The notes below the pieces were generated by a model. The model was not told the DNA's origin. It worked only from the letters and a program-made list of their open reading frames with translations, and did not search any database. A stretch of 64,000 nt of DNA from positions 124,001 to 188,000 of the forward strand of contig JAEOTA010000086.1 of NCBI GenBank assembly GCA_016840085.1, given 5' to 3'. The first letter of the stretch is position 1, and each line of letters starts with the position of its first letter. Positions 26,427 to 34,555 of this stretch are shown piece by piece. The DNA is from Promethearchaeota archaeon (lineage in GTDB: Archaea > Asgardarchaeota > Lokiarchaeia > Sigyniarchaeales > SOKP01). The translations under genes were made by a program, and so were the position numbers.

Positions 26427-28508
26427 ATGACACATGTTAACGGAGTTATTTGCAACACACTAACATTCTATAATAAGAACTATGAAATTGATAAAGAACT
26501 AAATTCATTATTAATCCGTCACATCCTTACGAATGATATTAATTCACTTCTTCTTTTTGGAAACACAGGGGAAGGCCAGATTTTTTCTGATAAAATTGAA
26601 GAAAAAATAAAACTCATTGATTTATCGTTTGAAATTACAAAACAAAAAACTCCTATTATTATTGGAATATATGGTGATGATGCAGATGATATTTTAAATC
26701 AGATAGAGACATTGGCGAAAAAATTTACTGCTCTTAATTTTATGATTACACCCCCAATTACTAAAAAACTGTCTAGCCAAGATATTAAATCCTATTTTGA
26801 AAATATTTTAAGTTCTATAGATCCTAAAAATCAGATTTATCTACATAATAACCCCGGACTGTTCGCTGGAAATGAAATTACACCAAATTTAATAGAAGAA
26901 TTATTAGAATTTTCCAATCTAAAAGGATTGAACGATTCTTTTTATAATATAAAGAATTGCAAATCTTTTATCCAATTATTAAACAAAAATTTCTCAGTTT
27001 GTTGTGGAATGGAGGAAAATTCTCAAGTATTTTTCCAATTAGTCCCAATAGAACAAAGAAAATATAGCGGAATTGTATCTAGCATAAGTAATTTAGTGAA
27101 TATGTTTTCTAAATTATTTCGATACGCATTAGAGGATAATATTTTAGAACTTCTTCAACTACAAGAGCAAATTAATGATATTAGAAATAAAATTTATTTT
27201 AAGCAAAATGAAAACTGTGAAAGTTTAAGTCTGAAATATGCATTTTTATATCTCTACAAAGACCTAATATCGAATTCTATAGAACATATTAATTTTATTA
27301 CTACAAAAGCACAAGACGATTTTGATTCTATAGTTAAAGAAAGAATTGAAGCTACTATGAATTATCTGGTTAACCAAAAACATATATACCACTTATATTC
27401 ATTAGGTAAAAAAGATATTTATCAATTCCATGATATTATTAAAACCTTTTCTAATATTGATATTTTAGTCAAACAAGGAAAGGTAAAAAAAATAAAGGGA
27501 CCTTATAAAGCTGATATAAATACACTTTATAAGGTAATTTTTGAAAATAGCAAATTAGTTTTCAGATTTCGAACAAGTGTATTTCTTCAATTAGAAAATA
27601 TAATCAATGAGAAACTTTTATTTCCATTTTTAGATAAGACTCTAAATCCTGAAGAGCTTGATTTAAGAAAGAAAGTAAAGCAAATCATCAATTCAAAAAC
27701 AGGTTCTTACATATTCAAGAAAGAAAACCCTTCAATTATTCCAGTAAGAAACTTAATTTATTATGATGAGACTAAAGAAATAATCCCTTATATATTCTCA
27801 GTACAAGAATATATTAGAGGAAAACCTTTATTTCAATTAATAAATCAGTATATTAATGAAGGTAAAAACTTAAATACCAGTAAATTTCTAAATTTATTTG
27901 AAAATTTAGGAGAACATTTAGGACATTTACATAGTATAAAATTTGACTCTTTTTATAGAAAAATTAGAGACATTGGGGGGAATAAAAAAATATCTCCTTC
28001 TGCATTTTTTACTAATGAATTAGAAAATAAGATACAAGAAGCAAAAAAAAATGGAGTGGATTTTGGAAATCAAATAAGGGCTTACTTCAACAATAATAAG
28101 ACATTAATTGAAGATGACAAAGAATATGTTTTAATACATAATGATTTTCAAAGTCAAAATATTATAGTTAAAGAAGAACTAGGCACCATTCAAATTAATG
28201 GATTTGTAGGCTTTGATAAATGGTGTGTTGGACACAGAGCTCAAGATTTTGTTAAAATGGATTATTGGATTTTAAAACCTCTGAATATTTCCTCATTTTA
28301 TGATGCTTTTTATAAGGCTTATTCAAAATATCATAAAGTTAATAATGATTTTAGAAAAAAAATTGAATTATATAAATTGTTATGGCTTTTAAATGAATAT
28401 AATTTTGAATCAGATTTAATAAGAAAGTCTAAGCAAATACCTATTATAAATACTGTTCCATCTTCATTGGAAAATTATTTATTTGAAATAAAAGCCATAA
28501 TTAGGTAA
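26427..28508 (+). CDS. DapA/NAL-like domain fused to APH-type kinase domain
   Basis: 693 residues in two recognisable parts. Residues ~1-300 follow the dihydrodipicolinate synthase/N-acetylneuraminate lyase barrel: the phosphate-type loop GNTGEG (45-50), PIIIGIYGDD, MITPP, HNNPG (140-144) and LKGLNDSFY (165-173). The position of the catalytic Tyr holds His140, and the Schiff-base Lys is Asn169, so normal lyase chemistry is unlikely. Residues ~320-693 look like an aminoglycoside-phosphotransferase/choline-kinase fold: LIHNDFQSQNIIV (catalytic Asp573 and Asn578) and GFVGFDKWCVGHRAQDF (metal Asp597). EYIRGKPL may be the hinge. It could be a small-molecule kinase with a substrate-sensing barrel. 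It overlaps dinB by 8 bases tail to tail. Confidence 0.75.
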   Translation: MTHVNGVICNTLTFYNKNYEIDKELNSLLIRHILTNDINSLLLFGNTGEGQIFSDKIEEKIKLIDLSFEITKQKTPIIIGIYGDDADDILNQIETLAKKFTALNFMITPPITKKLSSQDIKSYFENILSSIDPKNQIYLHNNPGLFAGNEITPNLIEELLEFSNLKGLNDSFYNIKNCKSFIQLLNKNFSVCCGMEENSQVFFQLVPIEQRKYSGIVSSISNLVNMFSKLFRYALEDNILELLQLQEQINDIRNKIYFKQNENCESLSLKYAFLYLYKDLISNSIEHINFITTKAQDDFDSIVKERIEATMNYLVNQKHIYHLYSLGKKDIYQFHDIIKTFSNIDILVKQGKVKKIKGPYKADINTLYKVIFENSKLVFRFRTSVFLQLENIINEKLLFPFLDKTLNPEELDLRKKVKQIINSKTGSYIFKKENPSIIPVRNLIYYDETKEIIPYIFSVQEYIRGKPLFQLINQYINEGKNLNTSKFLNLFENLGEHLGHLHSIKFDSFYRKIRDIGGNKKISPSAFFTNELENKIQEAKKNGVDFGNQIRAYFNNNKTLIEDDKEYVLIHNDFQSQNIIVKEELGTIQINGFVGFDKWCVGHRAQDFVKMDYWILKPLNISSFYDAFYKAYSKYHKVNNDFRKKIELYKLLWLLNEYNFESDLIRKSKQIPIINTVPSSLENYLFEIKAIIR

Positions 28509-29598
28509 GAGAGACAGAAGCATAACTTAAAAGATTTGTTTGACGAGATTTAATATTTAATTCCAGGTTTGACAATTTAATCCCAACAAGTCTTATCTTT
28601 TTATTTATATCTGAGAATTCCCCATATAACTTTAAAATTTCATCCATTACAATATTTTTGTCCTGAATATGATATAAAAGCGTTATTGAGCGATTATATG
28701 TTAGATAACCTTCGAATCTTATTTTCAACGTTATAGTTTTGTAAGTTATATTCTTTTTTGTAACCGATTTATGTATTTTATTATTTATATCTTCCAGTTT
28801 TGATAATACCTCTTGAAAATCATCTGTATCCGCAAAGAATGTTCTTTCTGCACTAATGGATTTCCTCCCTTCATGAAATTCCTTTACTTTCCTATTATCA
28901 AGACCATTCACAACTTTCCAAATCCATTCTCCATTCTTACCAAATAAATTTATAAAATTAAATAAGGGTATTTTTAAAATGTCCCCTATCTTTTTAATGC
29001 CCTTTTTATTTAGATATGTTTTAGATTTTTTACCAATACCGGGGATTTTTGTAATATCTAAATCTTTCAGTTTTTCTTTAAAATTATTTGGTGTAAAAAC
29101 TGTTATTCCGTTTGGTTTATTAAAATCAGAAGCAATTTTGGCTAAAGATTTTGTTGGAGCACACCCAATTGAAATTGTTACCCCTAAGTTTTTATATATA
29201 TTATCTTGAATAATTTCTGCAATTTCTTTAACCGCTTCAAAATCTGAGCAAATTTCTGTAAGATCCAAATATGCCTCATCGGTTCCTGCTTGTTGGAAAT
29301 TATCCGAATATTTTTTTAGAATTTGCATAACCTGTTTAGACACTTTTCTATATTTTTCACCAGTTGGTCTTAAGTAAATCCCATGAGGGCATCTCTGGTA
29401 AGCTTGAGAGATGGGCATTCCCGAACAAAGACCAAATTCTCTTGCTTCATATGAACAAGTTGACACAACACCTCGACCCTTACCTTTTTTTGGGTCAGCA
29501 CCAATAATAACAGGCTTTCCTCTATATTGGGGATTATCTCTTATTTCAACTGCTGCATAAAAACAATCCAAATCACAGTGTATTATCAATCTTGTCAT
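28501..29598 (-). CDS. dinB: DNA polymerase IV (Y-family)
   Basis: 365 residues. Catalytic motif I is IHCDLDCFYAAVE and motif III is GTDEAYLDL (where many relatives have SxDEAYLD). RGVVSTCSYEAREFGLCSGM is the classical finger/palm signature, and IPGIGKKSKTYL is the helix-hairpin-helix. The little-finger domain covers the C-terminal third. Near the C-terminus QTNLLSYA fits a PCNA-interacting box. The enzyme copies damaged DNA with low fidelity. It is flanked by sugar genes on the opposite strand and shares no obvious operon. Confidence 0.95.
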   Translation of the reverse strand: MTRLIIHCDLDCFYAAVEIRDNPQYRGKPVIIGADPKKGKGRGVVSTCSYEAREFGLCSGMPISQAYQRCPHGIYLRPTGEKYRKVSKQVMQILKKYSDNFQQAGTDEAYLDLTEICSDFEAVKEIAEIIQDNIYKNLGVTISIGCAPTKSLAKIASDFNKPNGITVFTPNNFKEKLKDLDITKIPGIGKKSKTYLNKKGIKKIGDILKIPLFNFINLFGKNGEWIWKVVNGLDNRKVKEFHEGRKSISAERTFFADTDDFQEVLSKLEDINNKIHKSVTKKNITYKTITLKIRFEGYLTYNRSITLLYHIQDKNIVMDEILKLYGEFSDINKKIRLVGIKLSNLELNIKSRQTNLLSYASVSLT

Positions 29599-29770
29599 TA
29601 TTGAGATTTATTTTTACTAAAGAGGGGTATAATATGTGGTACTTATGATATTTTTTATCTTAATTTAAAAAATGGGACTAATTAAAATTTTTAATAAATC
29701 TTGAATTGATAGTTCTTTTCTTATAAAAATTACATACTATATTTTTAATATACTCTTAATTATTTATACT

Positions 29771-30454
29771 ATGTCAATGAATAAAGAAGAACAACTTCGA
29801 TTAGAAGTAGTTAAAGCAGCAAAAGCTATTTTTGCAAAAGGATTAGTAGAAGCTGGAGAGGGTAATGTTAGTATAAGAAATGGTAAAAAAGAGGAACTTT
29901 TCATCACTCCTTCATTCAACCAATATACTACTTTAAAGAAAGACGAAATTGTCCATATGAATTTTGATGGTACTTCTTTAAGTAGTGGAAAATTGCCTTC
30001 GACAGAAGTAAAAATGCATATTGCTATTTACCAATCAAGACCAAAGGTACAAGCAGTAATTCATACTCATTCAATATATGCAACATTACTCTCAGTTGTC
30101 CAAAAAAATATTCCAATATTAATGGAAGAAATGTACATTTTCATAGGAGGTTCTATTGATGTATCTAGATTTGGAAAGGCTCACACAGAAGAAATAGGCA
30201 ATGTGGCTCTTAATGCATTAGGAATTAAAAATGCAGCTTTATTAGAAAATCATGGTGTTATTGTGTGTGGGAAATCCATAGATCATGCAGTAAAATTTGC
30301 AGAATTAGTGGAAAAATTAGCAAAAATTTATTGGGGAGCTTTACAGATAGGAGAACCAAAAGTTATTTCAGAAGAACATCTTGATAGATTTAAAAAACTC
30401 CATGAAAGCTTATTTGCTAATTATCCTCGAAGTATGCGAAAGAAAAAATTGTAA
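29771..30454 (+). CDS. Class II aldolase, L-fuculose-phosphate-aldolase-like
   Basis: 227 residues. The family hallmarks are AGEGNVSIR, ITPSFNQY, STEVKMHIAIY, the metal ligands HTHSIYA, the catalytic-region EEM and ENHGVIVCG. It is a zinc enzyme that splits or epimerises sugar phosphates (L-fuculose-1-P, L-ribulose-5-P, methylthioribulose-1-P). The exact substrate cannot be told. It is a paralogue of the C-terminal half of 23820-25502. Only 27 bases separate it from the following isomerase-type gene, so the two probably form an operon. Confidence 0.88.
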   Translation: MSMNKEEQLRLEVVKAAKAIFAKGLVEAGEGNVSIRNGKKEELFITPSFNQYTTLKKDEIVHMNFDGTSLSSGKLPSTEVKMHIAIYQSRPKVQAVIHTHSIYATLLSVVQKNIPILMEEMYIFIGGSIDVSRFGKAHTEEIGNVALNALGIKNAALLENHGVIVCGKSIDHAVKFAELVEKLAKIYWGALQIGEPKVISEEHLDRFKKLHESLFANYPRSMRKKKL

Positions 30455-30481
30455 TATAATAGTACATTTTAAGTGAAAAAA

Positions 30482-31318
30482 ATGGAGATAGGTATAAGTT
30501 CTCTTGGACATCTTATAGATCTTGGGATTTCAGGTAATTTCAAAAGCTTAGACGACTTATTAATCAAAGCTACAAATAATTGTCTCAATTTTGCAGAAAA
30601 AAATGATATTAATGTCGTTGAGATAGTAATAGATCCTCCAACGATATTAAAAAGTGATAATTGGCAGCAATTCATTGATTTAATAAGGTCTTATTCAATT
30701 AAAATACAAATTCATGGTCCTTTTATTAATGTTAGTTTATGTTCTAACAATAAACTTATTTCAGAAGCGTCAATTAAATCTTATATTGAAGCAGCTAAAA
30801 TATCTAGAGAATTAGGGGCTAAAATTTTAACAATTCATCCAGGAGTTGGAGATTTTCTAATTAAATCTTTAAGAGAATTTAATAAAATCAATTTAATTGA
30901 TGCGCTTAATAAATTATTAGATTTTACTAACACTTTGGAAATAGCTCTTTGCATTGAGAATATGCCAAGTAAGACATATATGCTTTTAGATGAAAATGAA
31001 ATAGAAAGTTTATTTAATAGAATAAATCGCTCGGAATTATTCCTTACTTATGATACTAGTCACTTTTATACAACAGATGGAGATGTTACACTATTATGGG
31101 AAAAAATGTATAAAAAAATAAGAAACATTCATATAGTAGATAATTTTAGTAAAGAAACCGATACACACCCCCCTTTAGGAACCGGAAAAATAGGTTTCAA
31201 TGAAATCTTTAGTTTAATAGACCAATACAGCTATAATGGTGCATTGATCATTGAATTATCATCATCTAAACATTTAATTCAAAGTATTGATTTTGTCAAA
31301 AATTTTATTTGTAAATAA
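30482..31318 (+). CDS. Sugar phosphate isomerase/epimerase-type TIM barrel
   Basis: 278 residues of the xylose-isomerase-like/AP-endonuclease-2 barrel family. Visible features are VVEIVIDPP, IQIHGPFINVSL, AKILTIHPGVG, LCIENMPSKTY, LTYDTSHFYTTDGD, IRNIHIVDNF and TDTHPPLGTGKIGF, with Glu, Asp and His at the strand ends forming the metal site. Some members isomerise sugars, others cleave DNA; the pairing with a class II aldolase supports sugar isomerisation. The start could be GTG 30473, but ATG 30482 gives the usual short N-terminus before the first strand. Confidence 0.82.
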   Translation: MEIGISSLGHLIDLGISGNFKSLDDLLIKATNNCLNFAEKNDINVVEIVIDPPTILKSDNWQQFIDLIRSYSIKIQIHGPFINVSLCSNNKLISEASIKSYIEAAKISRELGAKILTIHPGVGDFLIKSLREFNKINLIDALNKLLDFTNTLEIALCIENMPSKTYMLLDENEIESLFNRINRSELFLTYDTSHFYTTDGDVTLLWEKMYKKIRNIHIVDNFSKETDTHPPLGTGKIGFNEIFSLIDQYSYNGALIIELSSSKHLIQSIDFVKNFICK

Positions 31319-31388
31319 AAATAAAAAGCATTATTAAAATTAGTTTGAAAATAAATATTTAATTTAAAAAGCCAATTCAGAAGTTATT

Positions 31389-31781
31389 ATGCCAATAATA
31401 TCATTACAATTAACTGACGATCTACTAGAACGATTTGAAAAAGTTCGAAATTTAAGTGGGTTTACCTCTAAAAGTGAAGCTTTAAGAGATTCAATTGTAA
31501 GTTTTATTGAAAAACATGAGAAATTTGAAAAATTAGAAGGATATAAAATAATGACTATTAGTCTAGTCTATCCTTTTAAAGATATAATAATAGACCAGAT
31601 CTCTGATTTATATTCACAATTTCACCATATTATTAAAACAATTACGGATTGGCGGATTGCAGAAAAAAAAATAGAAATAATTCTTTTAGTCGGTGAAATT
31701 GAGGTTATAAAAGACCTTTATAAAAAATTAGCTAAGATTAAAGATATAATATGCTCAATTCGAGAAATTATAATTGACTAA
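31389..31781 (+). CDS. NikR-like ribbon-helix-helix regulator without metal ligands
   Basis: 130 residues. The first ~45 residues are a ribbon-helix-helix DNA-binding domain (ISLQLTDDLLERFEKVRNLSGFTSKSEALRDSI). The rest fits an ACT-like domain (KIMTISLVYPF, then KKIEIILLVGEIEVIKDLYKKLAKI) in the same layout as the nickel regulator NikR. The four NikR nickel ligands are mostly gone: only one His pair (FHH) is left in the ACT region and the key Cys position is not Cys. It may bind another effector or only mediate tetramer formation. It follows the sugar genes by 70 bases. Confidence 0.8.
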   Translation: MPIISLQLTDDLLERFEKVRNLSGFTSKSEALRDSIVSFIEKHEKFEKLEGYKIMTISLVYPFKDIIIDQISDLYSQFHHIIKTITDWRIAEKKIEIILLVGEIEVIKDLYKKLAKIKDIICSIREIIID

Positions 31782-31788
31782 ACCATTT

Positions 31789-32649
31789 TTAATCAAATCT
31801 AAGTGAAAAATCCATAAATTCAGTAGGTCGTTGGGTTAATAATCCTAAACTTATAATATCTGGTTCTGCAATCAAAAAGTCAATTATGTTATCTTCAGAT
31901 ATACCTCCAGATATCTCAATAATTACTTGATCTCTCAAACTATTTTTTTTTAATAAATTAATGGCATCCTCAACCTTATCAGGACTAAAATTATCTAACA
32001 TGATAATATCTGCTCCATTCTTTGCAGCAATCAACACGTCGCTGACTTTTTCTACTTCAATTTCAATTTTTTTTGTAAAGCTCGCTTTTTTATTTATATT
32101 TTTTAAAAGTAATTCTACATCTCCATCATAATATTTCAAATGAGTGTCTTTCAAGAGAATCTCATCAAGTGAATATCGATGTGTGTCAGCTCCACCTAGT
32201 TCTACTGCTTTTTTTTCGAATATTCTGATACCTGGTGTTGTTTTACGAGTACAAGCGATCTTTACATTTTTTCCTGAATTTTTTATTATTTTTACGAATC
32301 TTTTAGTTGTTGAAGTTATATTACTCATATGTGTTATTAGATTCAGCCCTACCCTTTCTCCAAGTAAAATATCTCTTGCATTCCCTTTTAATTCTGCTAT
32401 AATATCTCCTTCTTTTACTTCTTCTCCATCTCTTTTTATAAAATTAGTTGAAACACCTAATATATCGAATAGAATTTTCAACTCTTCAAGTCCAGAAATG
32501 TATCCATTACTTTTCGTAGAAATCCTAGCTGATACTTTAGTATTTTGAGGTATACATACAGAACTAACATCAGCAAAACTACAATCTTCTTCTAAAAACT
32601 CACGTAATTTCTTCTCAATAATAATTTTATTATAACTCATTATTTGCAC
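31789..32649 (-). CDS. nadC: Nicotinate-nucleotide pyrophosphorylase (quinolinate PRTase)
   Basis: 286 residues, normal length. Conserved elements occur in order: EEDCSFADVSS, GERVGLNLITHMSNITS, ACTRKTTPGIR, HRYSLDEILLKDTH, IEVEKVSD, IIMLDNFSP and EISGGISEDNI. The enzyme joins quinolinate and phosphoribosyl pyrophosphate to make nicotinate mononucleotide in NAD synthesis. NadA/NadB are not in the window. MQIM at the start gives two ATG choices three codons apart. It is divergent from the hydrolase gene with 46 bases between. Confidence 0.95.
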   Translation of the reverse strand: MQIMSYNKIIIEKKLREFLEEDCSFADVSSVCIPQNTKVSARISTKSNGYISGLEELKILFDILGVSTNFIKRDGEEVKEGDIIAELKGNARDILLGERVGLNLITHMSNITSTTKRFVKIIKNSGKNVKIACTRKTTPGIRIFEKKAVELGGADTHRYSLDEILLKDTHLKYYDGDVELLLKNINKKASFTKKIEIEVEKVSDVLIAAKNGADIIMLDNFSPDKVEDAINLLKKNSLRDQVIIEISGGISEDNIIDFLIAEPDIISLGLLTQRPTEFMDFSLRFD

Positions 32650-32695
32650 AAATGTCTATAGTATAATTATTATAGGTTAAATATTAAATAAAATT

Positions 32696-33334
32696 ATGGT
32701 AGAAATTGATATACTATTCATTAATAATAATGAAATTAAGCTGGAAGCGGAATATTACCAATCAAGTTTACGTAATACAAGGCCATCTGTTTTAATTTGT
32801 CATCCGCATCCACAATTTGGTGGTAATATGCATAATAATATTGTTTCTGCGGTATTTAACAAATTAATCAATAGCAATATCTCTTGTTTAAGATTCAATT
32901 TTAGAGGTGTTGGAAGATCTTCTGGAAATCATTCAGATGGAATGGGTGAATTAAGTGATGTTAAGGCATCTGTAGATTTTTTAATTAATAATAAAAAATG
33001 TGAGAAAATCATTATTTGTGGCTATTCATATGGTGCTGTAATAGGGTGTTCAGCAGTTAATTATTCAGATAAGATAATTGGTTTTATCTCCATATCTTTT
33101 CCATGGGATTTTATGGGAGCGAAATTCAAAGAATTATCTCAAACTTCGAAAAAAAAACTATTTATTCAAGGAAATCGTGATACCGTTGCTCGTTATGAAA
33201 ATTTCTATGAAAATTTTAATTTATACTTAAATCCAAAAATAAGCAAAATTATCGATGGCGCAGATCACTTTTATGGGGGTTACGAAGAACAAGTTGCTAA
33301 TGCAATTCTAGATTTTTATTATTCCATTGTCTAA
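32696..33334 (+). CDS. Alpha/beta hydrolase
   Basis: 212 residues of a small serine hydrolase close to the dienelactone-hydrolase-like group. The strand-3 motif is LICHPHPQFGGNMHN, the oxyanion region is FNFRGVGRSSG, the nucleophile elbow is GYSYGA, the acid is in GNRDTV and the His in GADHFYGG. Similar archaeal proteins are esterases or thioesterases of unknown natural substrate. No signal peptide is seen, so it is cytoplasmic. The divergent partner is nadC. Confidence 0.88.
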   Translation: MVEIDILFINNNEIKLEAEYYQSSLRNTRPSVLICHPHPQFGGNMHNNIVSAVFNKLINSNISCLRFNFRGVGRSSGNHSDGMGELSDVKASVDFLINNKKCEKIIICGYSYGAVIGCSAVNYSDKIIGFISISFPWDFMGAKFKELSQTSKKKLFIQGNRDTVARYENFYENFNLYLNPKISKIIDGADHFYGGYEEQVANAILDFYYSIV

Positions 33335-33411
33335 GAGATTTGAAGTAAGATTTTACCAAATAGAAGTCTTGAAGGAAAAACTGATAAATAAAAAATAAGT
33401 AATAAATAATT

Positions 33412-33819
33412 TTAGAGTGATGAAAGTTTTTCTAGATCGGCTTTACTATTTTCTTCTGCCCAATCTAGAAGTTGATCCACATATTTCTCAATTTCTCCGG
33501 ATTCTGGTAATTTTGTTAATACTGCTAAAAGGAATTGGGTATTAGGATTAATAATTATATTTCTCATTATTATAAAGTCTTCTTTATATTTAATTTTCAT
33601 ACTCCTAACTTCTGATAAACCTATTTCTTCTGCTGCTTTATATGCTGCATCGCTCAGTAAAGATCCCATAGCTGCTACTGCACGTTCGTCAATCTTTTCC
33701 TCCTTTTGGGACGCTAATACTAATCCAGTTGATGTTGCAAAAAGTGATGCGCGAAAATTTCCATTATCATTAAGTTCTTTCAGTACTAATCCGAGTCTAC
33801 TAACCAAATTAACGCACAC
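33412..33819 (-). CDS. Roadblock/LC7-domain protein
   Basis: 135 residues. The protein has the roadblock/LC7 fold order: helix, strand RASLFATSTGLVLAS, helix DERAVAAMGSLLSDAAYKAAEEI, then strands VRSMKIKYKEDFIIMRNIII and FLLAVLTKL and a final helix. In bacteria and archaea such proteins partner small GTPases, and Asgard genomes carry many. It is a eukaryote-signature type family, related to dynein light chains and Ragulator. The start is GTG at 33819; a TATA-like ATATTTATAAAT on the minus strand (33832-33844) lies just upstream, so the transcript may be almost leaderless. Confidence 0.85.
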   Translation of the reverse strand: MCVNLVSRLGLVLKELNDNGNFRASLFATSTGLVLASQKEEKIDERAVAAMGSLLSDAAYKAAEEIGLSEVRSMKIKYKEDFIIMRNIIINPNTQFLLAVLTKLPESGEIEKYVDQLLDWAEENSKADLEKLSSL

Positions 33820-34027
33820 TCTTATATAATTAATTTATAAATATCTTAAAGGAAATTTCCATATTATTTTATATCAATATTATTAAATTTAGATTCTTTA
33901 GCATAAAATTTCCTTGTATTTATTATATGAGTTAAATAATATTTAAAATTATTTGAAGTAGAATATTCAAAATATCTCATTTTTTCACTACTATTTCATC
34001 ATAATCAATTAAAAATTCAAAACCTCT

Positions 34028-34540
34028 CTAAATCTTTAGATTTATAATAAAAGTTGATAAAATATTATCCTCATCAATATTTAAAGTCATAACACTAGGT
34101 CTTGCTATAGGTGTTTTAAATCCAGGTTTTTTAAATGGGGCTTTTGGTTTTGTAGGAGAACCAGGATTTAAAAGAAGAACATTATACTCTGTTCCTTTTA
34201 TAAGTGGTCTATGAGTATGGCCATGAATTAATATATTTAAGTTATGCTTCTTTACAAATTCTTCAACATTCTCAGGTAATTTATGGATTACTCCTATATT
34301 ATAACGCCCTACTATGAATTTAATGAAATCTTCTAAATCTCTAATCTCATCAAAATATCCTTTTACACATCGAGTAGGAGCTATTTTATTTAGTTCATTT
34401 AGGAATATTTGAGAACAAACATCGCCAGCATGAATTATTTCATCAACATCTTTAAAAACATTCTTTAATTTTACGATAAATTTATTTATTTTATCCTCCT
34501 CTTCATTAAAATGGGTATCTGATATAATTCCGATTTTCAT
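34028..34540 (-). CDS. YfcE/MJ0936-type phosphodiesterase
   Basis: 170 residues, the usual size of this metallophosphoesterase family. Metal motifs visible are SDTHFN, AGDVCS and HGHTHRP, with the last giving two His ligands. The third motif, normally GNxD with a metal-binding Asn, reads KGYFDE, so Asn is replaced by Tyr. This may weaken or alter one metal site. Family members hydrolyse phosphodiesters, but natural substrates are mostly unknown. It lies 15 bases downstream of the CPBP gene in the same direction. Confidence 0.88.
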   Translation of the reverse strand: MKIGIISDTHFNEEEDKINKFIVKLKNVFKDVDEIIHAGDVCSQIFLNELNKIAPTRCVKGYFDEIRDLEDFIKFIVGRYNIGVIHKLPENVEEFVKKHNLNILIHGHTHRPLIKGTEYNVLLLNPGSPTKPKAPFKKPGFKTPIARPSVMTLNIDEDNILSTFIINLKI

Positions 34541-34555
34541 TTAAATAACACACCG

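Noticed and set aside
28501..28508. A frameshift joining the DapA-APH gene and dinB
   Set aside because: They are on opposite strands with complete C-termini; the 8-base overlap is a normal convergent arrangement.
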